Positions 16,972-24,226 of a stretch of 64,000 bases of DNA are shown one piece after another (positions within the stretch are counted from its first letter, which is position 1; each line of letters starts with the position of its first letter). Position numbers and translations under genes: made by a program. Source of the stretch: Alteribacillus persepolensis (lineage in GTDB: Bacteria; Bacillota; Bacilli; Bacillales; Marinococcaceae); the NCBI RefSeq assembly GCF_900099605.1, contig NZ_FNDK01000019.1:1-64000 (forward strand), given 5' to 3'. A model generated the notes under the pieces. It was not told where the DNA came from. It searched no databases and saw nothing but the letters and a program-made list of their open reading frames with translations.

Positions 16972-18612
16972 ATGAAAAAGTTTGTCAGTGCTGCAGCAGC
17001 TGTTGGCTTATTTGCTTCACTCGCTTTTCCGGCAAGTGCCGACACGACGTTTAGCGATGTGGACGACGACTATTGGGCAAAAGATGACATTGATTTTTTA
17101 GTGGAAGAAAACATCATTAATGGGTTTGAAGATGGCAGCTTCCGCCCAAGCGAACCAGTGAAACGTCAACAAGCAGCATCGATGCTTACACAAGCGCTGG
17201 GTTTAGAAAGTGAAAATAACCCCGGTTATTCCGATATAGAGCCTGATGATGCTACATACGACGCGATTGCAGCAGTAACAGAAGCGGGCATTTTCAGCGG
17301 GAAAAATGGGGAATTTAATCCAAATGATTCACTGACACGAGCACAAATGGCGAAAGTCATGACCGTTGCTTATGACTTGTCTGGCGAAGCAGCTGAGGAT
17401 TATGCCGATGTAGACAGCAGCCATTGGGCGTATGACTATGTTTCTGCTGTAACAGCAAATGGTATTGCTTCCGGCTATGAAGAAGACAATACATTCCGGC
17501 CGAGCAACGAGACAACACGTGCTCAATTTGCCGTGTTTATGACCAGCGCTTTGCAGGATGACGACTCAGAAGGCGGCGAAGAACCAGGACGCGGCGATGA
17601 GCCGGAGCGTAACGAGGAAATTGTTCAAGTGTTAGAAGATACATTGGACGCGCAGTTTGAACTCGACAGCTATACGCTGGACGGTTCCATGGATCTTTCC
17701 ATGTCGTTTCCAATGCCTGAAGACTTGACAGAAGAAGAAAAGGAAATGTTGAATGAGTCCACACAAATGACAATGGATATGTCTGGTGCTTACCAAAAAG
17801 ACCCGATGATTTCCGAAGTCATTATGGAACAAACGATTCCTGGATTTGATGAAACAATGATTATGCCTGCCATTGCTACTGATACAAAGAGCTATGAATA
17901 TGTCTATGATGCTGCATTTATGGGCTACCCGGAAGAGTGGCAGGACAAGTACATTGAAATAGACTATGAAGATTTACTCGGTGAAGATGCTGATCTGCTC
18001 TATGATGTAGAGAAGCAGAAAGAAATGGTATTTGACATCTATGATGTATTAATCGACAACTTCGGTACCGAATATTTTGCTTTGCATGACAGCCATGAAA
18101 GCATTCCAGAAGATGTTTCTTACGAACAGGTGCTTTCGTTCTCCATTGAAGACGAAGACCTCAAAGACATTATCACAGTAGTGGAAGAATCGGTTATACC
18201 AGAACTAGAGGGCATTTTCAGCCAGCCGGGAATGGCTTCTATGCTTGGCGGTGTGACTGCTCAAGAAGCGAGCAAATTGCAATCTGAAGCAGAAGCTGAT
18301 TTAGACGCCTTTTTAGACAACCTTGACATCGAAGCGTTTGATGTACATCAAGCAATCACAGAAGACGATTATATCGTCTACGATACTGGTAATTTTGACA
18401 TCAGCTACACCGATGAAGAAGGCACCATTTCCTTTGGCATCAGCTACGATATGGCGATGGACAACTTCAATGAAGATGTGACGTTCACATACGGCTTGCC
18501 AGAGAGCGAAGATGAAATTATCACATTTGATGAAGTCATCGAATGGCAAGAAGAACAACTTGAAGGCATCGAAGACTTTGAAGAAGTAGAAGCCATCGAA
18601 ACAGAAGAATAA
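16972..18612 (+). CDS. SLH-anchored acidic surface protein
   Basis: A 546-residue exported protein. The signal peptide MKKFVSAAAAVGLFASLAFPASA is followed by three SLH domains (about 25-70, 85-130, 145-195: FSDVDDDYWAKDDI, FRPSNETTRAQFAVFMTSAL). After a Gly/Glu linker, the domain at about 210-530 is Met- and acid-rich and starts EEIVQVLEDTLDAQFELDSYTLDGSMDLSMSF. This is built like a DUF6612/LolA-type beta half-barrel, similar in style to the lipoprotein at 8247-9056; homology is inferred by eye. The ATG is preceded by GGAGGGG. It may bind a hydrophobic ligand or another envelope protein. A strong terminator follows. Confidence 0.85.
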   Translation: MKKFVSAAAAVGLFASLAFPASADTTFSDVDDDYWAKDDIDFLVEENIINGFEDGSFRPSEPVKRQQAASMLTQALGLESENNPGYSDIEPDDATYDAIAAVTEAGIFSGKNGEFNPNDSLTRAQMAKVMTVAYDLSGEAAEDYADVDSSHWAYDYVSAVTANGIASGYEEDNTFRPSNETTRAQFAVFMTSALQDDDSEGGEEPGRGDEPERNEEIVQVLEDTLDAQFELDSYTLDGSMDLSMSFPMPEDLTEEEKEMLNESTQMTMDMSGAYQKDPMISEVIMEQTIPGFDETMIMPAIATDTKSYEYVYDAAFMGYPEEWQDKYIEIDYEDLLGEDADLLYDVEKQKEMVFDIYDVLIDNFGTEYFALHDSHESIPEDVSYEQVLSFSIEDEDLKDIITVVEESVIPELEGIFSQPGMASMLGGVTAQEASKLQSEAEADLDAFLDNLDIEAFDVHQAITEDDYIVYDTGNFDISYTDEEGTISFGISYDMAMDNFNEDVTFTYGLPESEDEIITFDEVIEWQEEQLEGIEDFEEVEAIETEE

Positions 18613-18638
18613 AACCCTGCTGACTGTTTCGTGAAAGC

Positions 18639-18673
18639 AAAAAAGACCAGCCGTGAACACGGCTGGTCTTTTT
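18639..18673. terminator. Bidirectional terminator
   Basis: A 15-bp stem (AAAGACCAGCCGTG and complement) with a 2-base loop between the convergent SLH protein gene and the fabZ operon. It is flanked by A and T runs on both sides. Confidence 0.9.
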
Positions 18674-18687
18674 GCTGGCGTATTGCT

Positions 18688-18864
18688 TCAGGACTTCGTT
18701 AATTTGTCTTCCCACTTCATAAATCCGAAATATAGTACGATAGATAAAATACTGCTGACAATAGGCGCAATCACATCTGCCGGATCTGGGTTCGTTGAAC
18801 CGAGCACCGAGCCAATCGCCGTGACGATAACGAACAACACAGCTCCGATGAAGCTTGCCTTCAT
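18688..18864 (-). CDS. Small two-segment membrane protein overlapping fabZ
   Basis: A 58-residue protein beginning [22 protein letters not shown] and ending [13 protein letters not shown]. Two predicted membrane segments (about 5-22 and 31-48) are joined by a short acidic turn (STNPDPAD). The ATG at 18862-18864 overlaps the fabZ stop codon (ATGA), and GGAGGAG lies inside the fabZ 3' end, so translation is probably coupled. It ends just before a strong terminator, making it the last gene of the operon. I do not recognise a family; it is too short for most gene finders. Confidence 0.72.
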   Translation of the reverse strand: MKASFIGAVLFVIVTAIGSVLGSTNPDPADVIAPIVSSILSIVLYFGFMKWEDKLTKS

Positions 18865-19316
18865 TCCGCCGCTCCTCCTTTGTCTTCCTCGCGATCTTGC
18901 AGAGCAAACATTAATTCTGCTTCTACCGCAACGTCTTCTCCTACTTTCGCAACCGCCTTGCCTTTCCCGATGCTGCCGCGCAGTTTGATAATTTCTACTT
19001 CTAACTGCAGCTGATCACCCGGTGTTACCTGCGATTTAAAACGGCACTTGTCGATGCCGGCAAATAACGCAAGCTTGCCGTGATTTTCTTCTTTTTTCAA
19101 AATCGCCACGGCACCCGTTTGTGCCAGCGCTTCAATGACAAGCACACCCGGCATAACAGGATAGTCAGGAAAGTGGCCGTTAAAAAAGTCTTCATTGCCG
19201 GAGACGCTTTTTATCGCTACCGCCCGTTTTCCCTCTTCTACTTCCTGCACACGGTCAATCAGCAAAAACGGATAACGATGCGGGATAATATCTTTAATCT
19301 CTTCTATGGATAGCAT
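18861..19316 (-). CDS. fabZ: 3-hydroxyacyl-ACP dehydratase FabZ
   Basis: Dehydrates (3R)-hydroxyacyl-ACP to trans-2-enoyl-ACP in the fatty-acid elongation cycle, in the cytoplasm. The 151-residue protein has the hot-dog fold signature with catalytic His48 ([14 protein letters not shown]) and Glu62 (VIEALAQ), and the N-terminal [13 protein letters not shown] motif. Length is normal (140-150), with a slightly longer acidic tail. GGAGGAG precedes the ATG. In B. subtilis fabZ (ywpB) is also close to flhO/flhP and mbl, so position agrees. No FapR operator was recognised upstream. Confidence 0.97.
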   Translation of the reverse strand: MLSIEEIKDIIPHRYPFLLIDRVQEVEEGKRAVAIKSVSGNEDFFNGHFPDYPVMPGVLVIEALAQTGAVAILKKEENHGKLALFAGIDKCRFKSQVTPGDQLQLEVEIIKLRGSIGKGKAVAKVGEDVAVEAELMFALQDREEDKGGAAE

Positions 19317-19361
19317 GTATAACTCCTCCTTTATTATGTAAGAGCCCTCGACTTTCTATAA

Positions 19362-19383
19362 GAAAAATCGCGGCTTCGGCCGC
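19362..19383 (-). terminator. Tetraloop hairpin between epuA-like gene and fabZ
   Basis: A GCGGC/GCCGC stem with a four-base loop, followed on the minus strand by GATTTTTC. It looks like an intrinsic terminator or attenuator just upstream of fabZ. The role is uncertain. Confidence 0.5.
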
Positions 19384-19545
19384 AAGACCTCGGCGGCAAG
19401 CCGGTTTTTCTCATCTATGGCCTGGCTGGCGGCGGTTCATCAAGGGCGTACCTGCGGGGGAGGCCATCACTGAAACGCCTTTCAATCAGACAGATGGCGG
19501 TTATGTTACCCCCACCAGCATTCTTTTGCTTTTCGTGCAAAAAAA

Positions 19546-19571
19546 GGCTCCCTTTTCCACAAGCAGGAGCC
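19546..19571 (-). terminator. Terminator after the EpuA-like gene
   Basis: Stem GGCTCC/GGAGCC followed by T7 on the minus strand, 19 bases past the gene stop. It closes the mbl-flhO-flhP-epuA cluster. Confidence 0.85.
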
Positions 19572-19590
19572 ACACACGTGATGTTTTCTT

Positions 19591-19920
19591 TTAATTGCCT
19601 TGGATGAAGTCCATCATACTCTGCCATGTTTCCCACTTTAAAATATTGAAGGAACTTCCTTCTCCAATCAGCGCATACCCAACCAACAGTCCTGCTATGA
19701 TGCTGAACAGAAACAACAGCAGGACAATAACAAGCCTTGCCCAGATTGGTACCAAGCGCACATTCTGGCTTTCACGTTTGGCCAGAAGTCTCGCCAGACG
19801 GGACTGTTTTTTCTCTGGCTGTTTCTCCGTCTTGGCATGTTCATTCGTATCTTTTTCTTCTCCATGGTAGTCTTCCATGGCAGATATGTTCATTGTGTCA
19901 TCTTTTCGAGTCATAAGCAT
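19591..19920 (-). CDS. EpuA-like membrane protein (DNA-directed RNA polymerase subunit beta, RpoB-like annotation family)
   Basis: A 109-residue protein with a charged Lys/Glu-rich N-terminal half (about 1-55), then RLVPIWARLVIVLLLFLFSIIAGLLVGYALIGEG, one membrane segment, and a short tail ending in the DWQSMMDFIQGN-like region. This is the PF11772/EpuA family, widely mislabelled as an RNA polymerase beta subunit; the true function is unknown. It commonly sits after flhO/flhP in Bacillaceae. The ATG at 19920 has GGAG 3 bases away; an ATG two codons later has better spacing, so the start is uncertain by two residues. Confidence 0.8.
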   Translation of the reverse strand: MLMTRKDDTMNISAMEDYHGEEKDTNEHAKTEKQPEKKQSRLARLLAKRESQNVRLVPIWARLVIVLLLFLFSIIAGLLVGYALIGEGSSFNILKWETWQSMMDFIQGN

Positions 19921-19943
19921 AAACTCCGTTTTTCTATAGTTCC

Positions 19944-20786
19944 TTAACCACGAACACTGTTAACAAGGCCCATCATTTGATCTCCTTGCGAAATCGCACG
20001 GGCATTAAATGAGTAGTGGCGCTGGGAATGGATCATATCGGTCATAGCTTGAGCAATGTCGACATTTGACTGCTCCAAAGCACCTTGTACGACAACATTT
20101 TCTTCTCCTGGCACAAACTCTACCACATCCGCTAATCCTAAATCAAGCTCCGCTAAATCTGGAAATTGGAAGTTATTGCCTTCTGCCGCTTCAAGCAGCT
20201 GTGGTTTGGTGACTTCCGCCAATTCTATTTGACCAACCTCAACATTTTCCCCATTCTCTAAAACGGCCTCTACCGTCCCGTCTTCCAATAACGTAAAATC
20301 ACGTGCACCAGCTGGCACATCCATTCGCTCTCCAGCCGCATTCACCACATAATCGCCTTGGTTATTCACGAGTGTCCAGCCGTCCTCTGCCTCATCGTTT
20401 TCACTTAAATAAAACGACCCGTCTCGTGTATACTGGATTTCTTCTTCACCATTTGCAGCAGATTCTACCTGAAAGAAAACATCTTTGTCCGTTAAAGCGA
20501 AATCAAGCTCCCGGTTCGTTTCTTTCAGTGATCCTTGATCCAAGCGCAATGCTGTTTGCGCTGCCGCTGCGCCTGTTCCCACCCTTAATCCTTCCGGTGT
20601 AAGGCGTCCAGCTCCATTCTGTGGAACGGGCTGGTTGTTCACCTGTTGAAATAACATATCCGAAAACGTTGTCTCTCTGCGTTTATAACCAGTACGGTCA
20701 CTATTTGCCAAGTTATGAGAAATACCATCCAGCCGATTCTGAACGTGTCCCATCGTGTTGGCAGAGGATAACATGGATGAATACAC
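19944..20786 (-). CDS. flhP: Flagellar basal-body rod/hook protein FlhP
   Basis: A 280-residue axial protein of the distal flagellar rod. The N-terminus (MYSSMLSSANTMGHVQNRLDGISHNLANSDRTGYK) is the conserved flagellar rod/hook motif; the C-terminus (GALEQSNVDIAQAMTDMIHSQRHYSFNARAISQGDQMMGLVNSVRG) is the FlgG-type tail that forms a coiled-coil. Both ends are required for assembly. The start is GTG, 8 bases after GAGGAGG. It lies 20 bases downstream of flhO. In B. subtilis flhO-flhP follow mbl, as here, outside the main fla/che operon. Confidence 0.93.
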   Translation of the reverse strand: MYSSMLSSANTMGHVQNRLDGISHNLANSDRTGYKRRETTFSDMLFQQVNNQPVPQNGAGRLTPEGLRVGTGAAAAQTALRLDQGSLKETNRELDFALTDKDVFFQVESAANGEEEIQYTRDGSFYLSENDEAEDGWTLVNNQGDYVVNAAGERMDVPAGARDFTLLEDGTVEAVLENGENVEVGQIELAEVTKPQLLEAAEGNNFQFPDLAELDLGLADVVEFVPGEENVVVQGALEQSNVDIAQAMTDMIHSQRHYSFNARAISQGDQMMGLVNSVRG

Positions 20787-20806
20787 AGCATTTTCCTCCT
20801 CTTCTC

Positions 20807-21640
20807 TTATCCAAGCCGTCCAATGTCATTGACTGCTCGTTCCATGCTTTGATCATAAGCACGCAATACGCGCTGATTCGACTCAAACAGCCGGTATGAA
20901 TTCATTAACTCTGTCATTGTTTGGCTGGGATCGACATTGGCTCCTTCCAAAAAGCCTTGCTGCAGTTGATACGCAATATCTTCATCACCAACCGCCGTCG
21001 GCAGCGCTTCGACATCATCCGCTTCTAAACGATACAAGCCGCTGCCTTCTTTAACGACATCATTGGCATTTTCTGCATAGCGAACATCGATGACACCAAG
21101 CTCCTCGCCCGCTTCATTCATAACCATGCCATTTCCTGTTACTGCAAAGTTTTCATTTCCTGTTTCGAGTGCTTCACCATCTTCTCCTAACACATAATGG
21201 CCGTGACTCGTCGTTAAAAACCCTTCTCCATCCACTGTCCAGCTGCCATTTCGCGTATACCGCTCTTCTCCATCTTCACCTTGAACAGCAAAAAACAGCG
21301 CGCCTTGTTCACCGTCCCCGTTTTCTGGAAGCAGCTCCTGCCATAACCCAATGTCTGTCGAATTTCCTGTCTCGCGCATGTCACCTTGGGAAAAATCAGG
21401 GGTCCGCTCTTGCATATAAACCCCCGTCGCCATTTCCCCAATCGGCTGTGATGACCGTCCAAACGGCGCTTGGGCTTGCTGTGCATGAATCAACATCTCT
21501 GGAAATGTGCGTACCGAGCCTTTGTCTTCCTTATAACCGGGAGTATGCAAGTTCGCTATATTATCTGACAGCATTTCCGTACGGCGCTGCTGGGCTACCA
21601 TACCTGAAGCAGCTCCATAAAACCCTCTCAGCATGTTCAC
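20807..21640 (-). CDS. flhO: Flagellar basal-body rod protein FlhO
   Basis: A 277-residue rod/hook family protein. The N-terminus MLRGFYGAASGMVAQQRRTEMLSDNIANLHTPGYK and the C-terminus FLEGANVDPSQTMTELMNSYRLFESNQRVLRAYDQSMERAVNDIGRLG are the paired FlgE/F/G motifs. It is paralogous to flhP next door; together they form the distal rod. The annotated GTG start is close to GGAGG; the ATG two codons on may be used instead. It is 48 bases after mbl. Confidence 0.93.
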   Translation of the reverse strand: MNMLRGFYGAASGMVAQQRRTEMLSDNIANLHTPGYKEDKGSVRTFPEMLIHAQQAQAPFGRSSQPIGEMATGVYMQERTPDFSQGDMRETGNSTDIGLWQELLPENGDGEQGALFFAVQGEDGEERYTRNGSWTVDGEGFLTTSHGHYVLGEDGEALETGNENFAVTGNGMVMNEAGEELGVIDVRYAENANDVVKEGSGLYRLEADDVEALPTAVGDEDIAYQLQQGFLEGANVDPSQTMTELMNSYRLFESNQRVLRAYDQSMERAVNDIGRLG

Positions 21641-21688
21641 TCGGCCTCCTTTTTACAGGAGGCGGCAAGTTTGCCGCCTTCCCCATCG

Positions 21689-22693
21689 TTATATTTTTAC
21701 TTTTTTCTTGCTTATTCGATCAAGATTCTCAAGCAAAATACCCGTACCATTCGCAACACAATGCATCGGCTCTTCCGCTGTAATGACAGGGACTTTTAAC
21801 TCTTCGGTCAACAAACCATCCATGCCGTGCAGCAAAGCACCGCCGCCGGTAATGATGACACCGCGGTCAATAATATCAGCTGACAGTTCAGGAGGAGTGC
21901 GTTCCAACACATTTTTGGCAGCTTGCACAATATGGCTGACCGATTCTGTCAAAGACTCATATATTTCTCCAGAACTGATAGTGATCGTACGCGGAAGACC
22001 ACTCACCATGTCACGGCCGCGAATGTCCATGTCGTTCTCCCGGCCGCCGGGCGCCACCGTCGCTACTTCTTTTTTCACCATTTCCGCTGTGCGTTCTCCA
22101 ATTAACAGCTTATATTGCTTCTTAATATAGTTCAAAATCTCATGATCAAACTGATCTCCGGCTATTTTGATGGAGGAAGCCGTGACAATAGATCCCATGG
22201 ACAATACTGCAATATCAGTGGTTCCGCCTCCTATGTCTACGACCATGTTGCCGCTTGGCTGAAAAATGTCCATTCCCGCACCAATCGCTGCCACTTTTGG
22301 TTCTTCTTCAATAAACACATTTTTGCTGCCGCTTTTTTCTGCTGCTTCGATAATCGCTTTTTGTTCTACCGAGGTGATATTTGTCGGACAGCAAATCAAA
22401 ATGCGCGGTTTTGAAATCATACTTTTGGCGTTCACTTTTGTCAAAAAATGTTTTAACATCGCTTCCGTGTGATCAAAATCAGCAATTACGCCATCTTTCA
22501 TTGGACGTATCGCAACAATGTTGCCAGGGGTCCGCCCTACCATCCGAAATGCTTCTTCACCAACAGCCATGACTTGTTTACTATCTTTTTCAATCGCTAC
22601 AACCGCGGGCTCATCCAGTACAATGCCTTGTCCTTTAATATGTATGAGTACATTGGCGGTCCCTAAGTCAATTCCAATATCCCTGCCAAACAT
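21689..22693 (-). CDS. mbl: Actin-like cell-shape protein Mbl
   Basis: A 334-residue MreB-family protein that forms membrane filaments guiding elongation-phase peptidoglycan synthesis. The sequence opens MFGRDIGIDLGTANVLIHIKGQGIVLDEPAVVAI and holds the actin ATPase phosphate loops (GIDLGTAN, VVDIGGGTTDIAV) and the adenosine motif GGGALLHGMDGLL. Length and the position between spoIIID and flhO match B. subtilis mbl rather than mreB or mreBH. AGGAGGAG precedes the ATG. Confidence 0.96.
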   Translation of the reverse strand: MFGRDIGIDLGTANVLIHIKGQGIVLDEPAVVAIEKDSKQVMAVGEEAFRMVGRTPGNIVAIRPMKDGVIADFDHTEAMLKHFLTKVNAKSMISKPRILICCPTNITSVEQKAIIEAAEKSGSKNVFIEEEPKVAAIGAGMDIFQPSGNMVVDIGGGTTDIAVLSMGSIVTASSIKIAGDQFDHEILNYIKKQYKLLIGERTAEMVKKEVATVAPGGRENDMDIRGRDMVSGLPRTITISSGEIYESLTESVSHIVQAAKNVLERTPPELSADIIDRGVIITGGGALLHGMDGLLTEELKVPVITAEEPMHCVANGTGILLENLDRISKKKVKI

Positions 22694-23112
22694 GCTTTCA
22701 CTCCTCCTTCAAATGTTGAAACTCCCCCTGTAACGGTGCATGTTGAACGCATGTATATATACAAATCAGCTGATCGATATCATGCTAAGGTATCACGTCG
22801 TTTGTCTCTAACTGTATATTCTATCATATGTCATTTAAAATCGGAATATAGTAGAAAATGTATGCGGAAATTGGAAAATCAGCCATGAAAAAACTTGGCC
22901 GTACGCCAAGTCGAAAAAAGGCGGTATACACCGTTTTGAGCATGTTTGTCTTATCTGTGACAGCTCCTTTAGATACCGTTAGTTATCCCCCCATTTTATC
23001 TAAAGCATACCTCCGCACGCTGCCTCAAAAGAGGTGCTCTCTCTTATAAAAAGTATGACGATTGTACCGGCTGATGATAGGAGACGAGTCTTATGTCTTC
23101 TCCTAGATGTTT
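22694..23112. other. Intergenic between spoIIID and mbl
   Basis: About 420 bases without a gene. It contains a terminator (listed) and, right after the spoIIID stop, a TAGGAGA/TCTCCTA inverted repeat near 23079-23105. The mbl promoter should lie here but was not resolved. Confidence 0.4.
22885..22918 (-). terminator. Terminator of spoIIID
   Basis: Stem ACTTGGC/GCCAAGT with a 5-base loop, followed by a T run on the minus strand. It has A/T runs on both sides. Confidence 0.8.
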
Positions 23113-23388
23113 TTAAGCCGAAGGTTCTGTTTCGAGCGGTTTCCCTTTTCTATATTTAATTTTCGTCGCTTCTCCGCCGCGAAGATGACGAATGGATTTA
23201 TGATACTCAAGAATGTGCTTTACTTCTTCGGCAAGTTCAGGATTAATATCCGGCAGCCGCTCCGTCAAGTCTTTATGCACCGTACTTTTTGAAACGCCAA
23301 ATTCTCTGGCAATCGTTCGTACTGTTTTGCGAGTTTCCACAATATACCTGCCCATCTTGATGGTTCGTTCTTTGATGTAGTCGTGCAC
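23113..23388 (-). CDS. spoIIID: Mother-cell sporulation transcription factor SpoIIID
   Basis: A 91-residue helix-turn-helix DNA-binding protein that activates and represses sigma-E genes in the mother cell. The sequence HDYIKERTIKMGRYIVETRKTVRTIAREFGVSKSTVHKDLTERL is nearly invariant among SpoIIID proteins, with the HTH at about 23-45. The basic C-terminal segment (KIKYRKGK) is also involved in DNA binding. The start is GTG, with GGAGGCG upstream. Its position directly before mbl agrees with B. subtilis. Confidence 0.97.
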   Translation of the reverse strand: MHDYIKERTIKMGRYIVETRKTVRTIAREFGVSKSTVHKDLTERLPDINPELAEEVKHILEYHKSIRHLRGGEATKIKYRKGKPLETEPSA

Positions 23389-23458
23389 ACCACTCGCCTC
23401 CTACTCATTCTTGGTGATTTAATACATTTTATTAAGCAGAGGCGTCAGATATACCAAA

Positions 23459-23482
23459 AACTCCCGTTAGGACAAGGGGTTT
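23459..23482 (-). terminator. Weak hairpin after the exonuclease gene
   Basis: AACTCCC/GGGGTTT imperfect stem followed by TTTTTGG on the minus strand. A possible end of the symporter operon transcript; weak. Confidence 0.3.
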
Positions 23483-23535
23483 CCCATAATTTTTCCTTTT
23501 CATTTTTGACAAGGACAAACATTCGACAAGTTTTG

Positions 23536-24195
23536 CTATATTTTGGTCGTTCCATAGTCATTTCGAGTGGCATCCAGTACATCACCAAGCCTTGTTTTGC
23601 CGCGTTGATGAAGATGACACACCAATTCCACAAATAAATGAGCCGTTGTTAATGCATCGCCAAGCGCACTATGCCGCTCAAACATTTTCGAACCAAACTG
23701 CCTGGCATAGTGATTAAGGTCACGCATGTCCCAAGACGGATTCAAGCAGCCAATTAAATCAAGCGTATCGATATACTGCGGCTGTTTAAACGCATATTTT
23801 TCGCGCTGCAGCTCTTTTTTTAATACGACCATGTCAAATGCCGCATAATGACCGACCCAGCACGCACTGTGGTGTGTTTCAACAAATTGAAACAATGATT
23901 CAACAGCATTGAGAGCATTCGGGGCTCCTTGAACGTTTTTTTCGTGAATACCGGTTAATGCCACTATTTCCTGGGGAATATCACGGTTTGGATGAACGTA
24001 CGTTTGAAACGTATGATTCGTCACTTTCAGCCCCTCTACCTGAACAGCGCCAATTTCAATCAGCCGATCTTTCGTCCCAACCGCAAATCCCGTCGTTTCC
24101 GTGTCAAAAACAGTGAATGTTATCTCAGACAAAGGGGTGTCGAGCGGGATTTCTTGATTAATTTGATAAGGAAGAGTTTTCTTTTTTTTAAACAT
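23536..24195 (-). CDS. DEDDh 3'-5' exonuclease (DnaQ/PolC-epsilon type)
   Basis: A 219-residue nuclease. The Exo motifs are visible: FDTETTG (Asp and Glu, about residues 28-34), HYAAFDMVVL (Asp) and HSALGDALTTAHLF (His and Asp), so all five DEDDh residues are present. Such proteins hydrolyse single-stranded DNA or RNA ends using two metal ions. It is not fused to a polymerase. It is the last gene of a run with the cNMP/CBS/nucleotidyltransferase (31-base gap) and the symporter. This exonuclease/DUF294 pairing next to acetate-type symporters occurs in other bacteria; the link in function is unclear. Confidence 0.88.
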   Translation of the reverse strand: MFKKKKTLPYQINQEIPLDTPLSEITFTVFDTETTGFAVGTKDRLIEIGAVQVEGLKVTNHTFQTYVHPNRDIPQEIVALTGIHEKNVQGAPNALNAVESLFQFVETHHSACWVGHYAAFDMVVLKKELQREKYAFKQPQYIDTLDLIGCLNPSWDMRDLNHYARQFGSKMFERHSALGDALTTAHLFVELVCHLHQRGKTRLGDVLDATRNDYGTTKI

Positions 24196-24226
24196 CTCTA
24201 TGTCGCTCCTCTTCTTGCGGAACTAT

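Noticed and set aside
23383-23637. Plus-strand frame between spoIIID and the exonuclease gene
   Set aside because: Mostly antisense to the exonuclease 3' end; no start signals.
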